A stretch of 35,990 nt of DNA from Calocera cornea HHB12733 (lineage: Eukaryota; Basidiomycota; Dacrymycetes; Dacrymycetales; Dacrymycetaceae), in contig KV423956.1 in NCBI GenBank assembly GCA_001632435.1, positions 8,378-44,367 of the forward strand, in the 5' to 3' direction. This document shows, in pieces, positions 11,347 through 23,132 of the stretch. The notes below the pieces were generated by a model, which was given only the letters and a program-made list of their open reading frames with translations, was not told the origin of the DNA and ran no database searches. The translations under genes were made by a program, and so were the position numbers. Position 1 is the first letter of the stretch, and each line of letters starts with the position of its first letter.

Positions 11347-12236
11347 GTCGGATTAGAAGGGTGAGCAGATAGATGCTAGCAAGCCTCGAGCCATGGTTAT
11401 ATGCCAAACACCGTGGAGCCATGGTCTTTCGGATTCGGAGCTGGAGGCGCAAGGGGCCATGATAGATACCAATTGTTCTGATACCTACCCGGCTGGCAAG
11501 CGTACACACAGATCGTCCATCACTTCGATTTAGGCTTCTTCGCCTCCTCAAAGGTTCTCCAGACAATGAATACAACCCGATGCGCTTCTTTACCGTAAGA
11601 GCTGTGCGGCCATCTGATATCCACTCACCACGTGATTCCGTAACACATGGCTCTCGAATGGGGTGACTGTCGTTGACGGTAATGGTTTCTCCATTCAGGG
11701 CATTGGTCGTGGTTCCTTGATACGTGATTGTCTGAAAAGAAGCATGCTATCACGCTCCTGGTTTGCTTCCATCGAAACGCGCATGAACCACCTCCCGGAG
11801 TTACGGCCCCACTTCCCGCAGCAGTAAAACCGGTACAGACGGTACTTGTCACCTCGCTTCCCCGTCTGGGGAACGGCTTTCCCCCAGAATTGCTAGGGGA
11901 AAGAGTCACGCCGTGCAACCAGTGTTCGGAGACGGAACATCTTGCGTCCGATCATCAATGTTCGGGGACCGATAGCGTCAGCCGTCACGGAGATCGATTG
12001 GAGCATGATCATCCACTCTACACATCAGTAGCACGAACGACTTTTAGGACCAAAAGTGGCCACTGTCAGAGACTGTAGGAGTTCTTGTTCATGAGGGAAG
12101 CCAAGGCATGTATATTGATGCAGGACTCCGAGGCGGACGAGTGGGCTCAGCTTCGCTGTCAAGGCAATTGCTTCCGTTGTCTTCCTTCTTTGGGTCCAAT
12201 AGTTACCTGGTCCAGTTTCTGACAGGAACAGCATTC

Positions 12237-13004
12237 ATGGTAATTGATCGCGGTTTACACCATGATAAAGGCTAACCAATGCGTCTAGCCGAAGGCACCA
12301 CGAAGAGTCCGAGCAGCGGCGCACGACCGGCCGCTGCGGCCGAAAGCCAGGCTCATGTCGCAGCGCGAGTTTGCAGTCACCCAAGGTATAGAGAAGGTCG
12401 ACTCGGGCAGCAAAGTGGACCTCCCCGTGCGTGCATACATAACTGGGCGGAGAGGAAGAATGCTGACACATGAGGAAGTAGGCAGCATCGATACTCGCTG
12501 AGAACGCGGCTGAGCCCATAGCAATACCCAAGAAAGAGCGCCTTGCGGCTCGACACGAGACCCTCATCTCGAAGTTATCCAGTCTCTCCAACAATGCGTC
12601 ACACGCACCGTATGCAATGTCCAAATCTGCTCTTCGGCGGTACAAGAAGAAGGCAAAGGAAGCGATTCCGCTGTCTGGATTGGAGGCTGCCCTGGCCGAA
12701 GTCGGTGAGGAGGTCGAGCAGGAGCAAGAGCGTCGCGCAGAGCAGAAGGCGAGGGAGGGCAAGATCGGAGAGAGTAGGCCGAAAGGATTGTCTGAGAAGC
12801 AGCGTAAAAAGGCGTTGTGCGTACAAACGGTCTACGTCGTGCAATACCGGAGAGGCTGACGATTCGAACAGGGAAGCTGAGGCGAAGCACGTCGGTGCCG
12901 TGCTGAAGGATCCAGCTTTCCGCGCGAACCCATTCGCTGCAATCCGCCAGCACGCTGCCAACACCTTGGAGAAGCGAGATCTACAGCGCCTCGATATGTT
13001 GTGA
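12237..13004 (+). CDS. SLX9: Ribosome biogenesis protein SLX9-like, 202 aa
   Basis: Exons 12237-12239, 12289-12426, 12482-12816 and 12872-13004 give 609 nt. The first exon is the ATG alone. Intron 1 (49 nt) has a GCTAACC branch point and a TAG acceptor, after which the frame opens PKAPRRVRAAAH. Family features: a basic N-terminus, a KKERL...SKSALRRYKKKAKE block (about 70-105), KIGE...GLSEKQRKKAL, and the C-terminal DPAFRANPFAAIRQHAANTL. This last is the signature that names the SLX9/FAM207 family. In yeast Slx9 binds pre-40S particles in the nucleolus and aids ITS1 processing and export. Assignment rests on the C-terminal and KKERL blocks; the N-terminus is divergent. It converges with the ABC transporter, with 426 bp between stops. 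Confidence 0.8.
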
Positions 13005-13430
13005 TTCGATTGCACGTGCATCAGAGAAGACATGGCATCCTGCAACTTGTCAAGGACCAAGGATCAAGCCAACCTACCCACTCCAGAGGATGTCGATTAT
13101 AGCTCCAGATTGGACAGCAGCAGCGCCTAGGTGGTCGTCATGCGCGGGCTAGGCTTGCACGCTGTGATTAATTTCTTGCTCGCCGACGGCGCTGCGTGCC
13201 GTCATCGAGGAGGCTGTCTATACGTGCGTGCTACCAGAATTTGCTACAGTATGGAATCGTCTATAATAACATAATCGTGATGACATGTTTGGCGGATAGG
13301 AGAGCGCCAGGTCGTGGTATCGGTGCATACCAAGGCTCACGCGTGATGATTGAAGCCCTGGAGGACCACCATATCATAGCTGTGAGGAACATCAGCATGT
13401 ATGGTCCCGATTGCCGAAGTAATTCACTCA

Positions 13431-16400
13431 CTATCCGCCCCTCTTTTCGAGCAGCTCATCATGAGTACCTGATTCCTCGACCACACCTTCGCGCATGAAG
13501 TAAATGCGATCGCAGTTTTGGATGGTGCTCAGGCGATGGGCGATGGCAATCGTAGTTCGTCCCCGAGACGCTTTGTCCAGTGCCTACAACAAGCGCTCAA
13601 GACAATGCAGCAATAACGAATCGATATAAATTCATTACCTCTTGAACGACTTTCTCTGATTGAGAATCAAGGGCAGATGTGGCCTCGTCGAGAAGCAGAA
13701 CTTTGGGATTGCGAATCAAGGCTCTTGCAATGGCGATGCGCTGCTTCTGCCCGCCAGACAGCGCGGTGCCCTTGTTCCCGACTTGCGTCTCGAAGCCATC
13801 TGGAAGAGATAGGATGAAGTCCAGGATGTTGGCATTGCGGCAGGCATCCTCCAGCTCTTCCTGTGTTACCTCGCTGATGTCTTTGATAGCTCCCAAGAGG
13901 ATATTGAAGCGGATCGTTCCAGCATACAGTGTCTGTCACAATCAGCATCGTGGAAGGGGGGGGGCACTGTCTGTGACTTACTGGCTCCTGGGATACAATA
14001 GCAAGGTGGTTGCGATAGTCCGCCAAGTCCAGCCTCCGGAGTGACACACCGTCAATCTATAGCAATACCGGTATAAGTCACTATGGAACCGGTGACTTCT
14101 CGAAAGATAGCTTACAGTGACGTCTCCGAACAGAGGATCGTAGAATCTTTCTGCGAGCTGGATCCTAGGATCTAATCAGCACAAGTCCGGTGTCAAGGTG
14201 TGAAGCTGCTCGAACATGGTGCTTTTCCCACAACCACTTGCACCACAGATGGCCACACTTTCTCCAGGCTTGACAATCAGATTGATTCCGCGAAGTACTG
14301 GTATCCTACGAGAGCGTCAGCAAGTTTGCAAATTCTTGGTCTGATCCACATACTTGGGTCGGCTGGGGTAACGGAAATGTACTCCGCGGAACTCAAGCTG
14401 TCCCTTGACGTCCTTTGGAAGCTTCTGAGCCCCTTGGTCGGAGACAATGGACGGCTCAGAATCCAGCAAAGTCACAGTGCTGGCGGCTCCACCATGTGCT
14501 AGCGAAACATCGGGGACAAGAGCAAAACTGCAGGATGTCAGTCGTAGCCAATAGCTTCATATCATATCCGGACTTACACGTTGCCAGCGGTCATGGAACC
14601 GAAGACGACACTCTGATAACGGTACTCGTGAGCATACCGGTTGGATCACCGAAGAAAGCAATTGCATACCATCATCGTTATGAAGAAGTTCTTGACCGAG
14701 TACCCGGAAGTGGCCAACAAGCCGGACCCATACCAAAAGAGCTGAATTGGGGTAAGTCCTCTTACAGAAGCAGAGCCAGAGACCGCTTCTCACCAGCGCG
14801 ATGGTACCGAAGGACGCAGCCTGACTGAATGCGTATAGGCCGGTACTGAATATGGAGGTGCGCTGCGAATGGCGCAGAGGAGCCTCCAAACTTCTGCTGT
14901 ACTCAGCGCATGCCGTTCGTTCCCGTGTCAGAGATGCTACGGTCCGAATAGCTCCCGCAACCTCGCAGGCAATTTTCGAGGATTCCTCATATGCAATGAC
15001 ATTGCGCCTGTCCTTGAGAACCACGACTTGCTGTTAGGGTATTAGGAAGCTGTTTATGACAGATAGAACATGCAGTGCTCACCAAGCGGACGATGCCGGC
15101 CATGAGAGTCAAGGGCAGACAGGCTCCGCAGCAAAATAAGCAACGAAACGCGGAGGCAAGGAATTCTCGTACCTATCCCGACCAGCGCAATCTTCCAGCC
15201 GAAGCACAGGGCAACGATCGCGCCACCAACGAGAGTAGTAAGGCTCTGAACGATCGCACCCAGGGTAGCACCACCAAGCCCGTTGACTTTCTGTGGGTTT
15301 TCGGAGAGACTCGAGGTGAGAACACCGGTCGAATGTCGCTCTTCGTCGTACCACGAGACTGGAGACGGTCAGTCAAGTAATAGTCGAGGCAAACAGTGGC
15401 GCGTACTATCTTGGCGCATGAGAGAATCAAAGCTGCTGTTTCGGATCTTGCTTGTTAGAACTGCGGCCGCTTTGCCAAAGGACAGACACTGCAATCCGAG
15501 GCAGATCGACGCTACGATGGCAATGATGAAGAAGCTGCACAATATCAGCACCTGTAAGCGTTACTGCTGAAGGTGCCATACAGAAGTGCATTGTAATTGC
15601 CTGCGGATCGCAGGGCGTCGCCTGTGCCCTGGAAGCCCATAATGGCGCCACCTATAATATCAATGAACAACGATTCACCCACTTGGTGCACTCGAACTTA
15701 CCATATACAATCCCAAAGACGGGATAAACCATGCCAGTAACTGTTGGGCGTCATCAGATACGGTTGTGATTGTTGAATAGGACAACCGACCCATAGCAAA
15801 GCATGTACCGACACCGTAGTACGGCAAGGCCTCTTTGGCAAGCTTCCCCATCCGATAGAACAGATACCAAATAGAATAGTTCTTATCAGGAGCAAGTGTG
15901 TTGTCTGGATTGCCCTTGGCGTCCTTGTTGGTAGTAGCGCTCGCAATCGAGCGAAGCGTCACTGAACGGGCCAGCTCCCTCGAAGGGCGGATATCAACCT
16001 CCGGCTTGGCCGAGGCAATGGACTCCGCATCATCAGTCGCGCTGGTCCGGGTCTCGATGCCAGTCAAGAGAACTTCCTCTTCACCCCCATGATGCGTGTC
16101 CTCGCGCAGCTTCTGCGCGTTGACAAGGCGGCTGTAAGGCCCATCAAATGACACCAACTGATCGTGCGTGCCATGCTCCACGACCATTCCGTTGTCCATA
16201 ACATAAATCTGGGAGGCATCTAACCTCTGTTCAGCCCCTGTCTTTCAAACAGAAACGACGTGCATACCCTTGATCGTCGTCAGGCGATGGGCAATCGTGA
16301 TCGTAGTCCGGCCGCGGGACGCCTTGTCAAGCGCTTCCTGGACGACTCCCTCGGACTGCGTGTCAAGTGCCGATGTCTACCACAGGGTCAGACGGTCTCG

Positions 16401-18821
16401 GCACCGCAGCTTCGGATATACTTACTGCCTCATCGAGCAGGAGGATCCTGGGGTTGGACACACTGGAATAGGTCAGTATCGGCGCGGCAGCGCAGCAAGC
16501 TGCGTGCTCACATGGCACGGGCAATTGCGATACGTTCTACCGGCCGAGATCAGCAGCAATTCCATCGACAGCAAATGGGACCTACGTTTCTGACCGCCGC
16601 TCATCAGCAAGCCGGCCTGGCCGACATTCGTGTCATAGCCTTGAGGCAGGGTGCGGATGAAGCTGTCGGCGTTGGCCTCGATCGCAGCAATCTTGATCAT
16701 CTCGAACTTCTCTTCGTCCGATGCGTTTTCGAACGGGGTGCCGAGCAGGCCGTAGGCGATGTTCTCCTTGACGGTCGTGGCGAAGAGGGTCGGTTCCTAG
16801 CGAGGGTTATTGGATGTGCCACGTAGATGGTGAAACGCGGCAAACCTGCGAGACAAGCCCGATCTGGCTCCTCAACCACTGCAGATTCAGCTCCCTCAGA
16901 TCGACCCCATCGAGCATCACGCTCCCCTCGATGGGGTCATAGAACCGCTCCACCATGCTCACAATCGTGCTCTTCCCGCTTCCGCTCGCGCCCACGAGCG
17001 CGGCCGTCTTGCCGGGCTGGAACTCGATCGAGAGCCCCTTGAGGATCTTGACGTCGGGCCGGGAGGGGTAGCGGAAGTGCACGTTGGAGAAGGTGATGCG
17101 GCCTTGGCAGGATTGGGGCTTGAGCCCGGCGGGCGAGAGCGAGTCGATGGACGGGACCCGGTCGATCGTCGCCCACAGAGTGGTGGCGGCCGTACGGGCG
17201 GCGGCGATGGCTAGGACTGCGTTAGCGTCTACGCCGACAGCGGGGATGGGAAGAGCGAACATTGCATCTCCGGCGCCATCTGAGCGAGCGAGAATGAGCC
17301 CATCACAATGGCCATGAACACGTTGACGATGACGCCGACGTCTCCAATGCCATCGAGCACGAGCGTCGTCCCGTAGTAGAAGGACAGCGCATACGCGCTC
17401 CAGAGGACGAAGAAGAAGACCCACATGAGCACGCTCTGGGAGATCATGTTGGTCATCTGTGCGTGGTAGGCGACCTGCACATGCGCCTTGTACAGCCCCG
17501 AGAGGATATGCTGGATGCCGAACGCCTTGGTCGTCCGGATCGTGCTGATCACCTCCTCCGCCAGGCTCCCGCTCGCGGCGATCGCATCCTGGCTCGTGCG
17601 CATCGCGTTGCCCACGAAGTAGGAGACGATGCCGACGGAGATGGAGATGCAGGGGAGGATGGAGGTGAGCGCGAGAGCGAGCCGCCAGGAGCGGACGTAC
17701 GCGATGATGTAGCCTGCGACGAAGGAGGACAGGTAGGTGACCACGATCGGGACTTTCTCGCCGATGCCGGCTTGGATAAGCTGCGTGTTGGACTGGATGC
17801 GCGTCGAGACCTCGCCGGCGCCAAGGGTGTCGAAGAACGCGATGTCTTGCCGCAGGACGGCTTGGAGGTAGCGTTCACGGATCTGGGATTCGTCAGCCAA
17901 GTCCAAGCAGTAATCTAGTGCTCTCACCCGTTTGGCTGACAACTCTCCGGTGTAGGTCCAGATAAGCATATAGATGTGCGTCGTGACATACATCCCGGCC
18001 GCAATGATCGCAATATACATGGCGTCCTGCCTAGCCACACCCAAGAACTCGTCCTGAATCGCTGCGAAGTCGGACGAGCCGTCGGTCATGGCAGCCCCGA
18101 AGACGACGAAGCCCTGTGTTAGCTTGCCGAACATGAGCGACATGCAGGGCTGGGCCGCGCCGGCGCCGATGGCGCACAGCACGCCGATGAAATTGAGGAA
18201 GTGCTCGTAGGGCGTCGAGAAGCGGAAGAGGGAGGAGAAGGCTACGGCGCCTTGCGGTTCGTCGACCACTGCCTTGAGGGCGGCGATATCGGCGGGCGTG
18301 GGTGCGGTGAGGTCGGAGGGGTCGGAGGGCTTGGGCGCGCGTTGCCAGAAATGGCGCTTCGTGGAAGGCTCTTCGGGCATGTGCTTCTCCGATGTGGCAT
18401 TGCTCGATTCTACGCGGACGGCGGATTTCTCGTCCACTGCAGACGTGGGTCTCTGGGAAGGAGCGGCGATAGCGGGTGGGGAGGGAGTGCCGGCAACCTT
18501 CTCGGACAGCACCTCGCTGGTGGGCCTCTCCGCGGCGGGAGCGAACTTCTCCTGGATAAGGGCGGCGATGTCAGCTGTAGGAGCTTCGATCGCGGGGTGC
18601 TCCGCGTTCTTGACCGGGGCGTTGGCGAGCTCGTCAGGCTCAGTCGCCGTGGTCTGGTTCGCAACCGTCCCGGTCGTCTTGGACAGCTGCTCACTAGCGT
18701 CCTTAGCAGGTACAGTATCGATAGTCGTATCTTGTGCGAGGTTGTCGGATGCCGTGCCCGCCGTGACCTGCCCCGCGCCAGCCATAGCCAGCTCTTTCAT
18801 AACCAAGTCGGTCGACGCCAT
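13431..18821 (-). CDS. ABC-B (MDR / Ste6-type) full transporter, 1446 aa
   Basis: Twenty-two exons were spliced by hand, from 18821-17928 down to 13583-13431, giving 4341 nt. The small ones include 25 nt (16536-16512), 35, 37, 39 and 41 nt. Layout: a ~220-residue Ala/Thr/Pro-rich cytosolic N-terminus, TMD1 (~230-505), NBD1, a linker, TMD2, NBD2. NBD1 has Walker [10 protein letters not shown] (~585), signature MSGGQKQR and Walker [16 protein letters not shown]2 has GASGCGKST (~1248), LSGGQKQR (~1358) and [12 protein letters not shown], then an H-loop AHRLST. Both ATP sites look complete. The TMD1-NBD1-TMD2-NBD2 order marks a full P-glycoprotein-like exporter at the plasma membrane or vacuole. 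Substrates could be drugs, lipids or, as for Ste6, a farnesylated pheromone; sequence alone cannot choose. Intron 17927-17883 is 45 nt with no in-frame stop, so its retention would go unnoticed. Confidence 0.93.
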
Positions 18822-20455
18822 CTCTTCTCCTGGCAGTCGTACCGGAGGGTGACGATGGAGGAGGAAGAGCGAGTGAGAGGGGTCGTCTTATCAGACCACT
18901 GCGTAGCTATGATATATGAAGAGGGAGTGGGTGCGGGTGCGGGTGCGGTCGGTTGAGATAGCCGTCAGAAAATCCAGGTTGTTCCGCCTGTTCGCGCGCG
19001 AGGGAGGCGAGCGTTCAGGGGCCGCAGAGGGACCGAGTACGAGTGCGTGTGAGCTAGCGTGACGCGGTGGGGCCGGGCGAACAGCGTGGAAGGCGCCGTC
19101 GATGAGCGAGCAGAGACGAGGGCGGTCCGAACTCGAATCTGTTCTCGAGCAATGACGTGGCGCTGTTCTATGCTCGACGAGGCATGATCCGCCGACAATA
19201 GCATGACCGGTGCCAAGCAGGGCGAGAACGCAGGCGCTTAGCATGGGTGCAGCCTGTCTGTGCCTTAGCAGGGCGAGTGTGCCTGGTCCTCGGGGCCTGG
19301 CAGGATATAGCATCCCCCTGGGGCAGACAGAACATCAGCCGCACAACCGGATTAGCCCCCCCTGCGTCTTCTCAGGAGCCGCAGGGGCCCGCGTTCGCTG
19401 GCGAGCGCACGAGAAGCGAGCGAGAGCTTGAACTTGGCGGGGTGAGGTAATCGGCCCGCGGGCGCGTGGCGCGAGCAGCAGACACACCGGAGCCGAGCCG
19501 ATGCGGAGGAGCGGCGGACGTCCGAGGCATCATGGAGACGGCGGCACTGCCCATCAAGAACGGGGTGATCATCAGCTAGGTATAGGAAGTATCAAGCAGA
19601 GAAGCAGAGAAAGCACAGCCTTGGGGGGACAGGGATGTTTCTTGGAAGTTGTTGGACGACTGCAAATCGTCGCGACGTCACGGGTGGAGGTCACCCTGTG
19701 CGTGACACAACAAACTGCTCATTGGCCAAGGACGGTCGGGGCAAGCGTGCACATGAAAGGAGTCAAATCGCGTCCTCTGGCCCTCTGCTCTCATCTAGAT
19801 GTCGCATGATCTGCTTGAAACATCCCAAACCACTTGATGTTCACTTTCTGCAAAGAAGGCAGACGCGCAAAGACGGTCAAAAGTAGACTTCTCTTCTCCG
19901 TCGCAAGGGGAACGTGCTTCGCGCGCCCGGCACGGCGCGGCATGAGCCCACTTCCCGACTTCTTCTCGAGGCTGCGTCTCACGCTCTGGGCTCTGTGCCT
20001 TTCAGTCTCTGTGTTCATATGCCTTTATATGCTTGCAAATCGTCGTGTCTGGAATCTTGGACTATGTAAACCTGTCCGTATGATGCAGCGAGAAAACGCA
20101 GCCTCGCCCTCGCCCGGCCAACTGCACACACGCACCTGCTGCTGACCGCGCTCGGCCTGATCTCATCAAAAGCGCACGGCGATGTCGCTCGTCTTCGTGC
20201 CTTCTGCCTTCTCCCGCTCAGTGCCTGCAGCAACGGCAACGCCACAACTCCGGCCCTTTGATCTGAGTCTCTGCTGTGCCACTTCCCGCGCTGCTCAGCA
20301 ACCCATCACCCCGGCGCGCGATGTCTCTCCCGTCTTCAGGCAGAGACAGAGACATGCGCCCGGAGTCCGCTGGTCCGATTCCGGGCATGGCAACTGCGCG
20401 CGGATCGGCTTCTCTCGTCGCAGAGTGCGCAAGTTTGCGGTGGTACTTACTAGGG
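18822..20455. other. Divergent intergenic region, no recognisable gene
   Basis: About 1.6 kb between the start of the ABC transporter and the promoter of the CPL1-like gene. It is GC-rich, with a short GGGTGC run near 18930. The frames present are short and show no domain. It presumably holds both promoters. Confidence 0.5.
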
Positions 20456-20463
20456 CATAAATA
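20456..20463 (+). promoter_or_regulatory. TATA-like box of the CPL1-like gene
   Basis: CATAAATA lies ~140 bp before the ATG at 20601. It is followed by a strongly CT-rich leader (about 20490-20600), typical of highly expressed fungal genes. Confidence 0.45.
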
Positions 20464-20600
20464 CCTCTCGTGCACTTTGGGGGGGGTGTATCCCCTCTTT
20501 CGTCTCCCCACCAACTACTTCCCCTCTTTCCTCCCTACCAACCGTCCATACGCACTCCGCGTCAGTCACTCTTTACCACCCCTTCCGAACAACACACACC

Positions 20601-21672
20601 ATGCGTCCCTCCCTCCCCCTGCTCTCCCTCTTCTCCCTGCTCGCCCTCCCCTTCGTCAACGGCGCCATCCTCCCCCGCACCCCGCTGCTCGACGTCTGCG
20701 CCCACGTGCAGCTCAACCTCCTCGCCGAGCTCGGGATTATCACAGACCTCCTGGACCTGCTGAGCCTCGGCCTCCCCCTGGGCATCACAGGCGAGGTGGA
20801 CGTCTGCCTGTGCTTGAGCGCGCTGCCTCGTAAGTCTGTCCTGGAACCTGCCTATATGCGCGCTGATAGCGGCGGATAGTCTTCTTGACAGCCAATGTCG
20901 ACGCCGCAGCTGCCGTCAGCATCGCCGGTGACAACGCCGTTTCTGCGGTGCTCGAAGCTGCTGTCCGTGCTCCTTTTTCCATCTTCACGTCTCTCCGCTG
21001 ACGTGCACGCAGATCAACCGCATCGCCGGTGGCAACAAGTGCCAGTACCCGCCCCACTCCAAGTCCGTCTGCACTGCCGAGACGCCCTGCGGCTACCAGT
21101 GCGACGTCCGTCCGCCCCTTCCCGGATCGTGAGGTGTATGCTGATGACTCGACAGACGGGCTACCACCAGGTCGGCAACCAGTGCCTCCTCGCTGCTCCC
21201 TCCGGCCATGCGCGCGCACGCTCCCTCGCCGCCGCCCCCACCTGCGCGAAGGCGGGCGAGAAGGTCTGTGGCACCGCTAACGGCAAGCGCCAATGGGAGT
21301 GCGTGGATGTGCTCTCCGAGCTTGAGAGCTGTAAGTCGCCTCATGTGTTGTACTCGCCGCAGAGCTGACGCATCTGCCACAGGTGGTGGTTGCATCTTCG
21401 CCCCTCCTTTCCCCGAGCTCGCCTCTACTACTCCCCTAGGCACGGACTGCACCACCATCCCGCACGTTGCGGACGTGCGCTGCTCTATCGGCGCATGCGT
21501 CATCCAGAAGTGCAACGAGGGCTTTGTCCCCTCCAGCGATCGAACCGCTTGCGTCGCCTCTGAGCGTGCACCCGCCGCAGCCTCGCACCGCAAGGGCGGC
21601 AAGCACGCACACGGGCACCACGTCGTCGGCGATATCCTCGGCCAGATGGTCGGGATGGTCGTCGGCAAGTGA
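20601..21672 (+). CDS. Secreted cysteine-rich protein with CPL1-like domain, 289 aa
   Basis: Exons 20601-20829, 20880-20962, 21013-21105, 21156-21330 and 21383-21672 give 870 nt. Residues 1-21 are a signal peptide (MRPSLPLLSLFSLLALPFVNG). A leucine-rich first part is followed by a Cys-rich half: KCQYPPHSKSVC, CGYQCD, CGTANGKRQWECVD, ESCGGC, GTDCTTIPHVADVRCSIGAC, CNEGF. The order W-E-C-V-D, then C-G-G-C, then C-x-x-I-P-x-V, matches the CPL1-like domain found in basidiomycete secreted proteins and named after a Cryptococcus capsule/virulence gene. The C-terminus is His/Lys-rich, then GDILGQMVGMVVGK, with no clear GPI site. It is probably a disulfide-stabilised extracellular protein. The biochemical function is unknown. 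Introns 2 and 3 use a weak GTCCGT donor. Confidence 0.85.
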
Positions 21673-23132
21673 GGTTCCTCTCCGACACGACCTGGCTGCT
21701 TTCTCTCCGAACTCTTCATTCGATGTTGTGGCATGGCTCAGGACTATGATACCCGCGCTTCCGGCACTGCACGACCTTGTTTCCCTTTCGACCTTTTTCG
21801 CTCGCTACTCGGCTCTACCATAAACCTCGCTTTTGTTCACGCTTTCGATTTTCGACAACGATACCCAAAACAGGCTGCCTCCCGGCGGTCGTGGACCTTG
21901 CTCGGCATACAGACTGAAAAAAGGGATTCGTTCTTTATGTGCTTGGTTAACAGGCACACTGGAGTAGATGAGGTCGGAGGGGAGTACACAGGTAGGTTAG
22001 ACGGTGTAGGTAGTGTAGGTAGTTGACTCTGCAAATACATGGAGAGGCGATGGACTCCATCACACAGTTTTTGGAGGGACGTCCCAGGTGACAGTCGACA
22101 GCAGCAAGCAACCCGGGCACATATCATCTGGAGCGATGCTCGACTTGCAAGGCGCAAGGCCACTTCGTTGACAGCATATGCATTGATGCACTGGCTTTGA
22201 TGCCCTATAGGCGTAGATTGTCTAACTGCGACTCAGATGCATATACCCAGGATGCGCAGGGCGATATGCAGCTGCCGGTGCTTCTGCGGCCGCGTCCTTG
22301 GACGTCACACCAGACGCAGACAGGCTAGACAGATCATGCTCAGATAGCGCTATGCGCAGGGCAAGGTATGCAGATGGGTTGACCAGTCTGGCGGACGGGT
22401 CAGGATAGGTCGGACGAACGAGAATTGTGCAGCGCACCAGGTATCAACGCCTCCCCCTCTGCTCTCGAACGCCATAGCACACGAGGAACGGCATTGTAGT
22501 TATATCACTTCTCATCCATCAGCAATATCCATCCGCCTACGACCTAGCATCTACCTCAACCGAATCAGCGTCAATTCCTTCCCATGCACGAGGCAAGAGG
22601 CGGAGGAGGAAGAGATTTTCAGGGCGGCTCTGCGTATATGAGCGGCCTGGGTGTTTGTCACCACGGCTCCCCCGCGTCCGTGGACGTGGGGGTGCTCGGA
22701 CTGGTGCACAGCTTGGATCATCATTTGAGGAAAGGGGAGGAGAGGGGGATGCAGAGGTGCGGGTTTGTGGGGGAGGGGTTGCGGCTGTTTGGAAGGGGGG
22801 CTTACCTGCTCGTGTGTAAGGCGCGAGAGTATTGGAAAATACAACGCTGTCAGTTAGCTAGATCATAGGGGAGACGAGATTCTGGGATCGTGGGTATGGA
22901 AGAGTACGATATTTTGTCGACAGACGACGGAGAGCGAGTGGATGGATGGGACAGGGAGAACGCAGCGTGCGCTCAGCTGGACAATTTGACTGCGGGGTCA
23001 AATCGCCTTCGGTATTGCGGCTCCGGGCCCTTATGGACCACGATCAAACGAAGAGAAAAGCAGACATGAGATGGAATCTGTATCGACTGGCTACAAGATC
23101 TTGCAACACCTCCCGACCCAAAACAGGTTATG
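21673..23132. other. Intergenic, no recognisable gene
   Basis: About 1.5 kb after the CPL1-like stop. Frames are under 110 codons and show no domain or plausible splice pattern. It marks the border between ordinary gene space and the decaying kinase/transposon zone. Confidence 0.5.

Noticed and set aside
12599..13060. 153-codon minus-strand frame over SLX9
   Set aside because: The + strand SLX9 model splices in frame and carries family signatures; this frame is antisense.
18201..18956. 251-codon + strand frame over the ABC transporter N-terminus
   Set aside because: It is the antisense of a low-complexity coding region, with no motif.
20895..21368. 157-codon frame inside the CPL1-like gene
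   Set aside because: It runs through two introns in the wrong frame. The spliced model keeps the cysteine pattern and totals 870 nt.
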